Source: Undibacterium_A arcticum
GTDB taxonomy: Bacteria > Pseudomonadota > Gammaproteobacteria > Burkholderiales > Burkholderiaceae_D
Strand: one strand, 5' to 3'
DNA length: 64,000 nucleotides
NCBI RefSeq assembly: GCF_042660705.1
Contig: NZ_JBHSUQ010000003.1
Below the pieces are notes generated by a model that saw nothing but the letters and a program-made list of their open reading frames with translations, was not told the origin of the DNA and made no database searches. This document shows, piece after piece, positions 28,075 through 37,333 of this stretch (positions are counted from its first letter, which is position 1; each line of letters opens with the position of its first letter). The position numbers and the translations under genes are program-made.

Positions 28075-28887
28075 ATGAAGAGCATCACCATTGCTGACCT
28101 TCACAGGAAATACGGACTACCTCGCCGTATAGTTACAGAGTTAGTGAAGCAAGGTTTCGTTGTCCCGACCCGCGGTAAGAGTCGGGAATACCGGTTCAAT
28201 TTTCATGACGTAGTCATTCTGCGGATGGCGCACGATTTGGCCGAAGCCGGCTTCTCGCCAAAGAAAACCACACGATTTCTTAATCAGTTACGCAGGGACC
28301 TGCCTGCGTCATCCGTTGCGGGTATGCGCATTTCGGCGGCGGGCAAAGAGTTGGTCGTTCGAGAGGATGGACGACTGAGAAGCGCAAACGGGCAGCTAGT
28401 TATCGAATTCGCCGAAGCGGTGAATAATGACACTGTCACTTCGTTTCCCGTATCTCACAAGCAGATTCAAGGAGCCGACCGCTCTGCAGGCGAATGGTAT
28501 AACGCTGCGTTGTCCATTGAAGCCAGCGATCCCCTCAAGGCTATTCATCTTTATCGAAAGGCGATCGAGGTCGGCCAAAGATATGCCGAGGCCTTTATAA
28601 ACCTCGGGTGCATCCTGATTGAGCGGGAGCAGTATCTGGAAGCTTTCGCGGTATGCCAAGAAGGGGTATTGCAATGTCCAGACGAACCTTTCTTGCACTT
28701 TAATCTCGGCGTCGTGTACGAAGAATTAAAAAGATTTCCTGACGCGCTAGGCTGCTACAACAAAGCGCTTCATTTGGATTCGAAGTTTGCCGACGCGCAC
28801 TACAATGCCGCTCGACTCCATGAAACCATGGGACACAGTACCGCAGCGATCAGGCACTTTAACGAGTATCGAAGGCTTGCGCGCTGA
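28075..28887 (+). CDS. MerR-type HTH protein with TPR repeats
   Basis: 270 aa. The N-terminal MerR-like helix-turn-helix ('ADLHRKYGLPRRIVTELVKQ') is followed, from about residue 140, by at least three TPR repeats ('AEAFINLGCILIEREQYLEA', 'PFLHFNLGVVYEELKRFPDA'). Genes of this type are often found beside ku/ligD in Burkholderiales. Start ATG 6 bp after the ku stop, so probably co-transcribed. A regulatory role for NHEJ is inferred. Confidence 0.75.
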   Translation: MKSITIADLHRKYGLPRRIVTELVKQGFVVPTRGKSREYRFNFHDVVILRMAHDLAEAGFSPKKTTRFLNQLRRDLPASSVAGMRISAAGKELVVREDGRLRSANGQLVIEFAEAVNNDTVTSFPVSHKQIQGADRSAGEWYNAALSIEASDPLKAIHLYRKAIEVGQRYAEAFINLGCILIEREQYLEAFAVCQEGVLQCPDEPFLHFNLGVVYEELKRFPDALGCYNKALHLDSKFADAHYNAARLHETMGHSTAAIRHFNEYRRLAR

Positions 28888-29205
28888 CGCATCCCGCGAT
28901 CACGATGTCGCGCGCACCACTTCAAAGCACTCAACTGGAGACGCGGATTCTTTGACAATCAGGGGGTTACAGTGGTTTTTGCGGAATTTTACACGAATCC
29001 CGGCCGACTCTCGATTCGGTACCGAACGCCGCCCAAAGTGAATTGATGTGCATTAGCTCAAATTCGATCAGACATGTGCTGTCCGAACGAATCGAAACCA
29101 AAGTCCACGCGAAAGGCAGGAATCGGCCACGAGCGGTCATTCGACACCGGCCGCTGAATCGTCGACAATATGCAACGATACGGTGACTGAAGCCATGACA
29201 AAACA
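28888..29205. other. Intergenic region, nothing recognised
   Basis: 318 bp between the MerR-TPR gene and the PD-(D/E)XK-like gene. No gene, hairpin-plus-T-run or repeat is evident. The ATG at 29206 has no strong ribosome binding site. Confidence 0.3.
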
Positions 29206-30813
29206 ATGAAATCGTTGAATGATGATGATAAAGATGCGCTTCAGGCTCTGACTACAGAGGCGGACACAGCGAAGCGTGAACTGGAATCCATCATGCTTCG
29301 CATAGCCGACGCAAGGCGCATCTTCGCCCGGAATCCTTCGAACGAATCCAGACGGAAGATGGAGGAACAAGAGGAAGAAGGCGCGGCCGCCAACGAGCGT
29401 TTTAACGAAATCGTGGAAAGCATGGCAACTTTGCTCGAGCTGACGGAAGAGGAGCTCGAAGCGACCGATGCCACAGGAAAGTCAGGTGATGCCCCTCCCC
29501 GGTACCGCCGCGAACAATTGACCGTTGACCAAGTAGCCCCCACAGGCGAGGACGTCGGTGCTCTGCTCGCGCGGTCGTTCGACAGGCTGCTCAGGTTGAT
29601 GCCGAAGTCCACATTGAGCGACTACCTGGCCTCGGAATTGGACGCGCCTTGGCTCAAAGGAACGGACGGTCTCCTATCCATCGTCAAAGGAGTTTCCCCG
29701 GAAAGCGAATATCCGCAGAAACACCGTTTTGCGCAGTGCGTCGGCGAGTGCCGTGCCTGGCTCACGAACGCCCCCAGCTATGACATGTTCGCCGGCGCCA
29801 GTCTGATACCGCAGATTGCTCGACTGGCCGAACGACTCGATGTGTTATCAGAGATTCCGGGTGCTATGAAGCGTATCCGATCGCTCTGGCAAGGCCCTTC
29901 CAGAGACGTGGATTCGACAATGTTCGAACTGCTGGTCGCCGCCGGATGTGCGGCCAAAGGTCGGTCGGTGGAGTTCCTAGAACCGAGCGGCGAGAAGACG
30001 CCCGACTTGCGGTGCCACGATCCGTACCCTCTTGTCATCGAATGCAAGCGCAAGCGGGTCCTCACGGAATATGAGCTCATCGAAGAGCGCGCTATGCGGG
30101 AACTCTTTGACAAGCTGGATGCCAGGGCAAGAGAGGCAGGTATGTGGGGAACGTTTTCGCTACATCTGTCGGTCGAGTCGCGGGCGGCTCCGGTCGATGA
30201 AATCGTCACTTGTTTATTGCAAATGCGTTTCGCCGGTGACAGCAGCGGGAGAGCAATCTATTCATGGGGAACGGCGACCTATGCGGAATCAGCTCGGCTG
30301 GTGAATATTGGGGGTCAAACGCGCATGTATTCACCGATGATGCTCAACGCAGTCTTCGATTGGAATTCTGACCTTGCAGAATGGGATGGTCTTGTCTGCC
30401 GTGTCGGAAACTATGAGGAATCAGTGGTGGACATGGCCGAAGAGCCAGTCGGGCTTTTGTGGACCAACAGCAGTGAGCAGGCGATCAAGAAACGTTCGTG
30501 GGGCCCGATGTCTACGTTAAGGGAAGCCGTCGAGCAGATCCCGCCAGGAGAATTTGGAATTCCCTATGTCGCCTACCAAGAGGGAGCCCGCAGTGCGATC
30601 GCCGACATGCGGACATTCAACTTCGCTGAGTGGTTGAAGGAGTCTAGCCATCCAGCGAATATACGCGTGCCTTTCGCGCGAATCTTCAGGTTATATCCCC
30701 GGCCGCTCGAACACGGTGCACCCGACTTCATAGAGAGCTCGATGAGCTTCATTCCCGACTACGGGGACAATATACTCCCGGGACTGTTTCCGTCGACCGT
30801 CATCGTGCACTGA
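29206..30813 (+). CDS. PD-(D/E)XK-like protein with N-terminal coiled coil, unknown
   Basis: 535 aa. Residues about 1-95 form a charged coiled coil. In the middle, 'STMFELLVAAGCAAKG' (conserved Glu), then 'TPDLRCHDPYPLVIECKRKR' gives D-X(n)-ECK, the core of PD-(D/E)XK nucleases. The C-terminal half has no recognised domain. No methylase or helicase is next to it, so it is not a classical restriction system. It lies in the accessory island after NHEJ genes and before an IS91 remnant. A defence nuclease is plausible but unproven. Confidence 0.5.
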   Translation: MKSLNDDDKDALQALTTEADTAKRELESIMLRIADARRIFARNPSNESRRKMEEQEEEGAAANERFNEIVESMATLLELTEEELEATDATGKSGDAPPRYRREQLTVDQVAPTGEDVGALLARSFDRLLRLMPKSTLSDYLASELDAPWLKGTDGLLSIVKGVSPESEYPQKHRFAQCVGECRAWLTNAPSYDMFAGASLIPQIARLAERLDVLSEIPGAMKRIRSLWQGPSRDVDSTMFELLVAAGCAAKGRSVEFLEPSGEKTPDLRCHDPYPLVIECKRKRVLTEYELIEERAMRELFDKLDARAREAGMWGTFSLHLSVESRAAPVDEIVTCLLQMRFAGDSSGRAIYSWGTATYAESARLVNIGGQTRMYSPMMLNAVFDWNSDLAEWDGLVCRVGNYEESVVDMAEEPVGLLWTNSSEQAIKKRSWGPMSTLREAVEQIPPGEFGIPYVAYQEGARSAIADMRTFNFAEWLKESSHPANIRVPFARIFRLYPRPLEHGAPDFIESSMSFIPDYGDNILPGLFPSTVIVH

Positions 30814-30833
30814 CGTACTCCCGCTACCGCAGG

Positions 30834-31343
30834 CTTGCTGCCATGTCTGCTTTGTAGAAAGGCAATGGCCGCAGCGGGTCGAATTGAGTCTGTCGCGGCC
30901 GGCTCAAAACGGCCATGACCAGCCACTGGCTTTTCTTCTCCATTGCGGTCATTGATTCCGTGCGCTGCTCCGAAGCGGCCATTGCGCCGAAGGTACGCGA
31001 CAACGCCCATGCGGGAAAGACGCGCGTTCAATGTCTGGCGGCTGACGCCTTCATCGGCCGCTTTCTGCTGCATGTGCTGCCGCCAGGCTTCAAGCGTATC
31101 CGACACTATGGCTTGCTGGCTGGCGCGCACAAGAAAGAGAAGCTGGCGCAATGTCGTGCGGCCCTTGGCGTGCTGCCACCGCAGCAGCCGGTGATCGAGA
31201 CTACTGAGGCGTTCATGCGGCGTGTGGCACAGGTGGAAAGCATGCGTTGTACCTGTTGCGCGAACGGACAGTTCCAGGTGATCGGAGTGCTTGCGCCGGC
31301 ACGCCCGTTTCAGCAGCGCTACGCGACAGGACCACCGCCATAA
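30834..31343 (+). pseudogene. IS91-family transposase remnant (C-terminal)
   Basis: The frame from about 31000 contains 'AFIGRFLLHVLPPGFKRIRH' and 'YGLLAGAHKKEKLAQCRAAL', the conserved C-terminal pattern of IS91 transposases, ending with a CxxC pair ('MRCTCCANG'). The HUH nuclease part is missing. It is a relic next to the PD-(D/E)XK gene and may have helped assemble the island. Confidence 0.7.
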
Positions 31344-31681
31344 TGGGACGCGCAGGTCAGCGGCAGACCGATCAACAGATATGGCTGAGATGGGCGCCAG
31401 CGGCACGCACGCCTGTACCGGTAACAGCCGAGCGGAAAGTTTCCTTGTCTGCATTCAAAACGGACTGCGTCGACCTGCGGTGCCGGTCATTCGGGCGATA
31501 GGTCGCATCACCGCCGCCATCCGCATGTCAAAACTGCCGGATTCCAGCTTACAATCCCCATGAAACCGCCGTCGTTGGCGGTTCAGTCCAACAGCGTTTA
31601 TCCGCCGCCGGGCGGCCAACCGACTGCTCGTACTGAATCGAGGCGGCGGACAAACTCTATTCGTTAAGTGTCGGCCTAAGC
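31344..31681. other. Spacer after the IS91 remnant
   Basis: No gene is supported. It may contain the IS91 terminus; no clear hairpin-end signature was identified. Confidence 0.25.
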
Positions 31682-32671
31682 ATGACGGTCCTCGTATACA
31701 AAAACACCAAGACAACCATTCCCGCTTGGGTGTCTACGATTCACGTGCAAAATCCAAGAGGGGTGGCTTATGAGACGCCTACCCACTTTGTCCACTTGTA
31801 CGGGCATGGCGAAGGTCTTTGGATCCTTTCGACTGGTCTCGTGGCAACTGAGAAGAAGGTTGGTTCGCTAAGGGATTGGGTCGAGCGTGTTTTTGGTGCA
31901 GAGGACGTTAAATCTTCAGTGCGTCCGGAAGGTCTAACCGTACGGGGGGTATGGCGGCCTGGCCTGTACTACTTTGAAGAGACAGCCCAAGGCTTGGGTA
32001 TCTCTGAACAAGAACAGCGTTCAGCTGAGCAAGCGTTACGCCTGTTGGTTGAACGGTTCGATGAGTTGCTTCTCTATATCGAACCTGATGCGCACGGGCT
32101 CAAAGCCTACAGCCACAAAACCCGGGAGCTGCTCATCCTTGCATGCACGGAGCTGGAAAACACGTGGAAACACTACATGAGGATTGCAGGGGTTACATCA
32201 CTCGGCAATCAATTCAATACCAATGACTACGTCAAGTTGCTTGGCCCTCTATTTCTGGCGGAGTACGAGATCCGTCTAAGGCCATACTCGAGTCTCCCAA
32301 CCTTGACGCCCTTCAGTACGTGGAACCCAAGTGCTCCAACTCAGTCGCTGGCTTGGTACGATGCATACAACAAGACTAAACATGACCGAGACCAGCACTT
32401 CGACAAGGCTACTCTTGAAAATTGCATAGCCGCCGTAGCTGCAAACGTAGTCATGTTTGCAGTACGGTTCGGTCCGGTTACCCTCTATGAGAGCCGTGGA
32501 ACTCTCGCCACGCTGGTAAACCACCTCTTTGGAATCGAGTTGCGGAACTGCGCGCCGGAAACTTTCTACACACCCTTATTGGCTGTGCCTAGTGGAACCC
32601 GCGATGACCTAATCTGTGGAGGCAGAAAGGACTGGGTGCAACCTTGGGCGATTCAACCGCTCGTCTTGTGA
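31682..32671 (+). CDS. Unknown protein, possible HEPN-like segment
   Basis: 329 aa, intact. The centre is helical; 'WYDAYNKTKHDRDQHFDKAT' around residues 235-255 is reminiscent of helical HEPN-type proteins that carry a conserved (K)H pair before a helix. No catalytic R-X4-H motif is confidently seen. It lies between the IS91 remnant and the stranded element-1-like end. Function unknown. Confidence 0.4.
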   Translation: MTVLVYKNTKTTIPAWVSTIHVQNPRGVAYETPTHFVHLYGHGEGLWILSTGLVATEKKVGSLRDWVERVFGAEDVKSSVRPEGLTVRGVWRPGLYYFEETAQGLGISEQEQRSAEQALRLLVERFDELLLYIEPDAHGLKAYSHKTRELLILACTELENTWKHYMRIAGVTSLGNQFNTNDYVKLLGPLFLAEYEIRLRPYSSLPTLTPFSTWNPSAPTQSLAWYDAYNKTKHDRDQHFDKATLENCIAAVAANVVMFAVRFGPVTLYESRGTLATLVNHLFGIELRNCAPETFYTPLLAVPSGTRDDLICGGRKDWVQPWAIQPLVL

Positions 32672-32697
32672 ATTGCGCGCTGACACCTAACTCTAGG

Positions 32698-32750
32698 TGT
32701 AACGGCTCGCGTTTGAAACCGGTCATGCTCGCATTTGACGCCGTTCGATC
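32698..32750. repeat. Stranded end of an element-1-like transposon
   Basis: TGTAACGGCTCGCGTTTG and the following 30 bp match the element 1 termini, in the same orientation as its left end at 17883. Both copies are preceded by CTAG (CTAGT and CTAGG). No partner end was found nearby. Confidence 0.6.
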
Positions 32751-32857
32751 GACACCGACGAGCAAGCTCGCCGGTCATATCGGCGTTGGGCGTCTGCTTG
32801 CAGATAGGATGAACGTCCACAAGGGGTCGGCTAGAGCCAGCCACCCTTAAAACCTGA

Positions 32858-32877
32858 GCGGCAGGTATCAGACTTCA
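32858..32877. other. Inverted repeat
   Basis: AGCGGCAGGT and ACCTGCCGCT around 32858-32887 form a 10-bp stem with a 10-nt loop. There is no adjacent T-run on the plus strand, so the role is unclear. Confidence 0.35.
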
Positions 32878-33082
32878 CCTGCCGCTGAGAGCAAAAAATG
32901 ACCGGCGCCCCAGCCACAGTCAGGTGTCAGCGACTTTGCTGCCATTCAGTTTTCGAGACTATCCGGCAAGACCCGACCCAGGGCCGCCGGTCGAGGCTCC
33001 GCCACGAATGACCGCAATGCAAGCGAAACCGGGCATAGCCCACCGGCTGCTTCCTAGATGCACAAACCTGCTGTATCGATTT

Positions 33083-33115
33083 GGCCCGCAACTTTAAGAG
33101 ATCCGGGCCTTTTTC
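33083..33115 (+). terminator. Hairpin followed by T-run
   Basis: GGCCCG ... CGGGCC followed by TTTTT on the plus strand, in the gap between element-derived sequence and the 33137 gene. Confidence 0.55.
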
Positions 33116-33136
33116 TTGTTTACGAATATTGAGCCG

Positions 33137-33598
33137 TTAGTTTTCTCTCTTGAATCCCCCGATTACCCAAGCTATGCCAAGCCCCAACAGATACGCTGCG
33201 ATGATGGGTGCTAATGAAACAGCAACCACCGCCATCCCTGTATCTATGCGCTCATCTTTCACCAATTGGTTGTAAGTGCTCCAAAGTTCATCCATGCGGC
33301 CAGCGTCCTTCCGGTTAAGCATACTGAATAATGCGGCGCAATTTTGTGGACGCTGCTCTGCTGGCAGCGCTCTTAACTCGTTGTCCAAGTCGGGAAAAAT
33401 TTTTTCCAGGGCCGTCCGTAGCTTAGACAGCGAGGTGCCTTTTTCAATATCCGGGTAACACGTCACGTAGTAGGCGACGACATACTCGCTGAAATCCGGT
33501 TTGGTTAAATCTTGCCAAACAATAGCCGAAACAACCACTAGCCAAATGAGAGAAGCCAGCGCCCATAATCGCTGCCAGCCATTCAAGCGAATTTTCAT
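33137..33598 (-). CDS. Small membrane protein, unknown
   Basis: 153 aa from the likely ATG at 33598 (MKIRLNGWQRLWALASLIWL). One membrane helix at the N-terminus and another near the C-terminus ('AVVAVSLAPIIAAYLLGLGI'); the region between is periplasmic, with two Cys. It lies 8 bp after the adjacent 33607-33930 gene, so an operon of unknown function. Confidence 0.45.
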   Translation of the reverse strand: MKIRLNGWQRLWALASLIWLVVVSAIVWQDLTKPDFSEYVVAYYVTCYPDIEKGTSLSKLRTALEKIFPDLDNELRALPAEQRPQNCAALFSMLNRKDAGRMDELWSTYNQLVKDERIDTGMAVVAVSLAPIIAAYLLGLGIAWVIGGFKREN

Positions 33599-33606
33599 GA
33601 TAGTTA

Positions 33607-33930
33607 TTATTGGCCCGTTGACCGCGGCTGGAACGTTAGATGCCCGTTGCTGCCGCCACATTCAAGACTGACTTGGCATTTGCCTGCAGCATCCAATACG
33701 CGTTTTACCTCTTGGTAGTCGTCTCCGTCATAGGGCGACCACTGCTTCACATCCTCAAGGGCATGCATGTAGTTTTCGCATCCTTTTTCCAGGCAGGCCT
33801 TAAGTCCAGCGCAAAACTGAAGGTTAGCGTGAGCCCTAATGGCTTCGTCGTAGTAACCGGCCATAGCCGCGTGTAGTTGGTCGCATGACTGGGCCTGCTC
33901 AATTCTGACAATGCGTTCGTCTGAGTTCAT
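33607..33930 (-). CDS. Small Cys-containing protein, unknown
   Basis: 107 aa with about five Cys residues in short helical stretches ('CAGLKACLEKGCENYMHALE'). No signal peptide is obvious. It lies upstream of the membrane protein gene in the same orientation. The Cys pattern is like that of some lysozyme-inhibitor or immunity proteins, but this is only an impression. Confidence 0.4.
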   Translation of the reverse strand: MNSDERIVRIEQAQSCDQLHAAMAGYYDEAIRAHANLQFCAGLKACLEKGCENYMHALEDVKQWSPYDGDDYQEVKRVLDAAGKCQVSLECGGSNGHLTFQPRSTGQ

Positions 33931-34086
33931 CGTGCTTCCCCCAATCGTTGCTGTGTTAACTGCTGTTACTAATGCGACGACGCCAATGTAGACATGCGAA
34001 GCGATTTCAATAGCCTTGCCGGCGTGGCGATTTGCCGCTTTGGCTAAATCCCGAGCTTGCTGCTTGTGTTGGGCCTCGTCCCCTAT
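33931..34086. other. Intergenic region
   Basis: Short spacer. No gene is supported. Confidence 0.25.
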
Positions 34087-34593
34087 TCACCCGCGGCAAA
34101 ACTGCTCTAGTAGTTCAAACGCCTTCTCTTTGTCAATGGTGCTGAAATATCGAACCTCGTTTCCATAGCTGCTAGGCACTTCCAGGGGAGCATGTTCGTA
34201 GAGGTTCCCGATGCCCCACTTGGAAACTACTCGCCCAGGACTGCGAACGCGCCCTATGTGCATAACTGTGTCTTCTTTGAAGTAGATAGCAAGGCTACCC
34301 TCTGGCGGATTGTCGCCAACTTCAGTCAACTGCCCCTGGTCAATAAGACTTCGAACGTAGCCGGTGTCGGCATAGTAGCGTCCAAGGGGTGAGCAAGGCG
34401 GTTCTGGACAAATATTTAGCGCATACATCACACAGTTAAAGTCGCCCAATGGCTCGGGGTGGCGAATTGGCTCGACGGAGTGCGGAAACTGCTTGGCAAT
34501 TTCGTCCAGCATGGCCACATGGCTAGCGATTTCGCGATTGGCATCAATCTTCTCTTGAAGAGCGCGCCGTAAGTCATCCTGCTTGAGTTCCAT
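34087..34593 (-). CDS. NlpC/P60-like cysteine-protease-fold protein, unknown
   Basis: 168 aa. 'DFNCVMYALNICPEPP' supplies a Cys in the position of the papain-like nucleophile, and 'GSLAIYFKEDTVMHIGRVRS' supplies the His, as in NlpC/P60 or DUF7689-type proteins. No signal peptide. Together with the two small genes downstream it might be a toxin-immunity type cluster; the sequence shows only the fold hint. Confidence 0.45.
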   Translation of the reverse strand: MELKQDDLRRALQEKIDANREIASHVAMLDEIAKQFPHSVEPIRHPEPLGDFNCVMYALNICPEPPCSPLGRYYADTGYVRSLIDQGQLTEVGDNPPEGSLAIYFKEDTVMHIGRVRSPGRVVSKWGIGNLYEHAPLEVPSSYGNEVRYFSTIDKEKAFELLEQFCRG

Positions 34594-35332
34594 ACGTTAT
34601 AGCCCGGCTACCACCCCCAATGGCATAGGGCAATAGCATACACCGAGAGCACCTGACCGGCCGCTTTCGGAGGATTTCTTCAGGGACCGTTTGTGGCCGA
34701 TGGCGGGTGCAACCGTCATCGAAGTCATCCCCACATTGCCGACCAACAACCTGTAGCCTTCAGTGACCGGTCTGGAGCAAGCAGATCGCAAAGTTGTATG
34801 ACGGCAGTCAGTCTTGACCGGACGGTCGACGCGGTACGCTGAACTTCCGCTTGTGGCCGAAAGTTCCCATTGGAATTCTAAGCCCGAATGGCCGTTGACA
34901 ATACACAGCTGCCGTTCAGCTCGGAATATTTACTTCGCATCACGAACGGCCGCTTCCATTTTTTACCCTTGCGGTGAATGGCCGCTTTCGTTTTTCGTCG
35001 ATGACGGCTCAGGGTCGAGGGCTGACGGTCAGCATTTTCTTACGTAACACCGTCCGGCGCGTATTTCTTGTGCGTCGCATCACACCATTCGCATCTCCAT
35101 TACAAAGCGGATACCGAAATGCGAATACCCGGCAACTTTGGATTGCGAAGTAGTGGCAGTTTTGATGCGAATACGTGGATGGACGATTAAGTAAAAAACA
35201 GCTGCCGCTTACAGGACGTTGAATCTGGCCAGTCTCCTGTACTTCCTTTGATCTGCCGTAAACCTAGCGCAAGTAAAAAACCTGCCAGCACTGGAATAGC
35301 CACTGTTAGCGAACTAATTTGGAAGGATTGCT
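34594..35332. other. Accessory intergenic region, nothing recognised
   Basis: 739 bp. Repeated short phrases such as GGCCGCTTTCG and GAATGGCCG occur, but no gene or clear repeat array could be supported. It probably holds the promoter of the 35333 gene. Confidence 0.3.
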
Positions 35333-35896
35333 ATGTGGATTAAGAAGGAAGAAATGAAACCGTTAGCTATAGGTATCAGACTGTTGCTGGGCAGTTTTCT
35401 GGTAGGGTTCTTTGGGTGCACAATGGCCGCCCCTCTTTTCCAGCCCAACGTTGCCCAGATCGATGAAGCGAACCAAGGGTATTATTGCCCACCAGTCCCT
35501 CAGAACGAAGCGGGTTTTACCAACATCCCTAATTTTGTGCTTACCATGGAAACGTTTGGGAATCCGGTACAGGTGTCGTTCACCACGCGAGTCAGTATAA
35601 GCACGAGTTCGGCCGTTTCGCTACGCCCGGTCATTGACGGTCGTGTTCCAGGAGCGCCAGTGCGTCCAGACGCTTTTTATCTATACTTCAACAGCGGTGC
35701 GAACCAAGGAATGGATACTACACTGTCCATGTCTCGGGTGTTCACAGTGAGCAAAGGCGTTCACACATTTGGCGTGCAAGCTAGCTGCCAGGGAATGTTT
35801 GTGAATCTTGGAGTTCGTTGGCTTACTGTTTACGAACTAGGCAGTGCCGTTCCAAAGAGCGACGGAGTTATGAATTCCCCCTTCTCGCTCCCGTGA
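35333..35896 (+). CDS. Secreted protein, unknown
   Basis: 187 aa. AAGGA lies 8 nt before the ATG. A hydrophobic signal peptide ('IGIRLLLGSFLVGFFGCTMA') is followed by a soluble beta-rich domain with two Cys ('YYCPPVPQNEAGFTN', 'VQASCQGMFVNLGV'). No family is recognised. Confidence 0.5.
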   Translation: MWIKKEEMKPLAIGIRLLLGSFLVGFFGCTMAAPLFQPNVAQIDEANQGYYCPPVPQNEAGFTNIPNFVLTMETFGNPVQVSFTTRVSISTSSAVSLRPVIDGRVPGAPVRPDAFYLYFNSGANQGMDTTLSMSRVFTVSKGVHTFGVQASCQGMFVNLGVRWLTVYELGSAVPKSDGVMNSPFSLP

Positions 35897-36328
35897 CAAA
35901 TCAATTTTCCAATCGGGAGATTGGATGCGTATTCCGGTGGTGATCAACTGTTTCGGGACTCGTTGACCAGTTCAATGGCTCCACGCGATATTGACTGGTT
36001 CCCTTGACTCAGGGCGAAATCCGGACAGTCGCGCAAAGACTCCACAGCAACACAATGCTGTATGGCGCTGGGTGTCTTGTTGCTTGGATCGTCAAGGGGT
36101 TCAAGTCCAGTGCATCTTGATAGTCGCCCATCCCTGCGCTCAACCCGGACTCCTGATAAAAAAATTGAACCGACATTGATGCTGAAATAACGGGCGTTGC
36201 TGGGAAATATACCGACATTGAGCAAATGAGCCGGCATCCATGTCGTTCACTTCAAAGGGCGCTCCACGATGTTGTGCCGCCCAACTCCTCGGTCGGTAAC
36301 AACAGATCGTCATTGCAGGAGGTTTCTT
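35897..36328. other. Intergenic region with a possible IS-end fragment
   Basis: The stretch 36130-36240 repeats CCGACATTGA twice (around 36168 and 36217), a pattern like IS21/Tn7-type terminal repeats. No gene is supported. Weak evidence. Confidence 0.3.
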
Positions 36329-36544
36329 ATGGTTGAACACGAGAAAGCACTTGTTTCCTTTGACCGTTTCGTGGAGCTACTGAACGAGGAGTTGAAACAT
36401 TCGCCCAGCTACCGAGACGGCATGCGATTTATCAACATGGGTACCGGTTACGACTTCATAGCCCCTATGCTGTCGATCACTGAGAATCAACTAGATAAGT
36501 GGGTGTTTGACCGCGTACGGGGCAAATACAGCATTGCTCTCTGA
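36329..36544 (+). CDS. Small hypothetical protein
   Basis: 71 aa from the ATG at 36329, preceded by a strong ribosome binding site (AGGAGG). Hydrophilic and helical ('FVELLNEELKHSPSYRDGMR'). No family is recognised. Confidence 0.45.
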   Translation: MVEHEKALVSFDRFVELLNEELKHSPSYRDGMRFINMGTGYDFIAPMLSITENQLDKWVFDRVRGKYSIAL

Positions 36545-36574
36545 GAAACGGAATTACTGACCGATATTGATTCA

Positions 36575-36979
36575 ATGACAGACTTATTTGGTCAAATCGT
36601 TTGGCTGGTCGGCTTAGTCGCGCTCCTTGCACTACTTTGGATCGCAAACTATGCAATCAACAAGATCGGAACCTTACTCACTGGGCGCCCCGTCGAGGTC
36701 GATTCTATGTTCTTCATTGGCGGCGCATTCATAGGAATGCTTTTTCTTCCATCGAGCGATCACGCTACGGCTGAGTCTCGTCTCATGTTGGCACTCGCCA
36801 TCATTGCCGGCGCGTTTGTCGGTGGGCTAATCGGACTTTTTGTAAATGTATATTCGTCACGAAAGCCGTCACCGAGTTCCGGTTCACCTCACGCAGAAGG
36901 AACTGCTTCAACACAACGCTGGAGCGTAAAAACGCGATCTCCATACTTGGGCGGTTCTTGTTCGTTTTGCTTCTCGTAA
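36575..36979 (+). CDS. Small polytopic membrane protein
   Basis: 134 aa with three hydrophobic helices ('IVWLVGLVALLALLWIANYA', 'MFFIGGAFIGMLFL', 'MLALAIIAGAFVGGLIGLFV') and a Ser-rich tail. It follows the 36329 gene by 30 bp. Function unknown. Confidence 0.45.
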   Translation: MTDLFGQIVWLVGLVALLALLWIANYAINKIGTLLTGRPVEVDSMFFIGGAFIGMLFLPSSDHATAESRLMLALAIIAGAFVGGLIGLFVNVYSSRKPSPSSGSPHAEGTASTQRWSVKTRSPYLGGSCSFCFS

Positions 36980-37333
36980 TATGTGGGGCAATTGTCATAA
37001 GGGTCAGACTTGGCGAAATGCCAATTGTGAGTCCACTCATTAAGTACCTGCGACATTTGCTGTAGGGGCATAGCACTAGGCCGCCCAACCCACCGTTCTA
37101 CCGTTCGCTGCGCGATAAAGCGGTGCGGCGCCGGTGAACTCAGGTGTTGAACGGCTGCTTTTGGGAATCCTGACCGGCTGGTTCGGGTCGATTTGCGACA
37201 TTCATGGGCAGACACATCCTGTCAGATCAAATCACGATTACTACAATTGATGATTGGCGCCGCATCCCGGCATTTTCTGACGTAGCTCTTTTTGCTTCAC
37301 GATACAGGCTTGCCTAATTGCATGCGGATCAAA
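36980..37333. other. Island-backbone junction region
   Basis: About 350 bp with no supported gene, between the last island gene and the true end of pilV at 37334. The right edge of the accessory island should lie here. Confidence 0.3.

Noticed and set aside
36801..37215. Minus-strand frames at the island's right edge
   Set aside because: They overlap the membrane gene's end, lack start signals and show no family.
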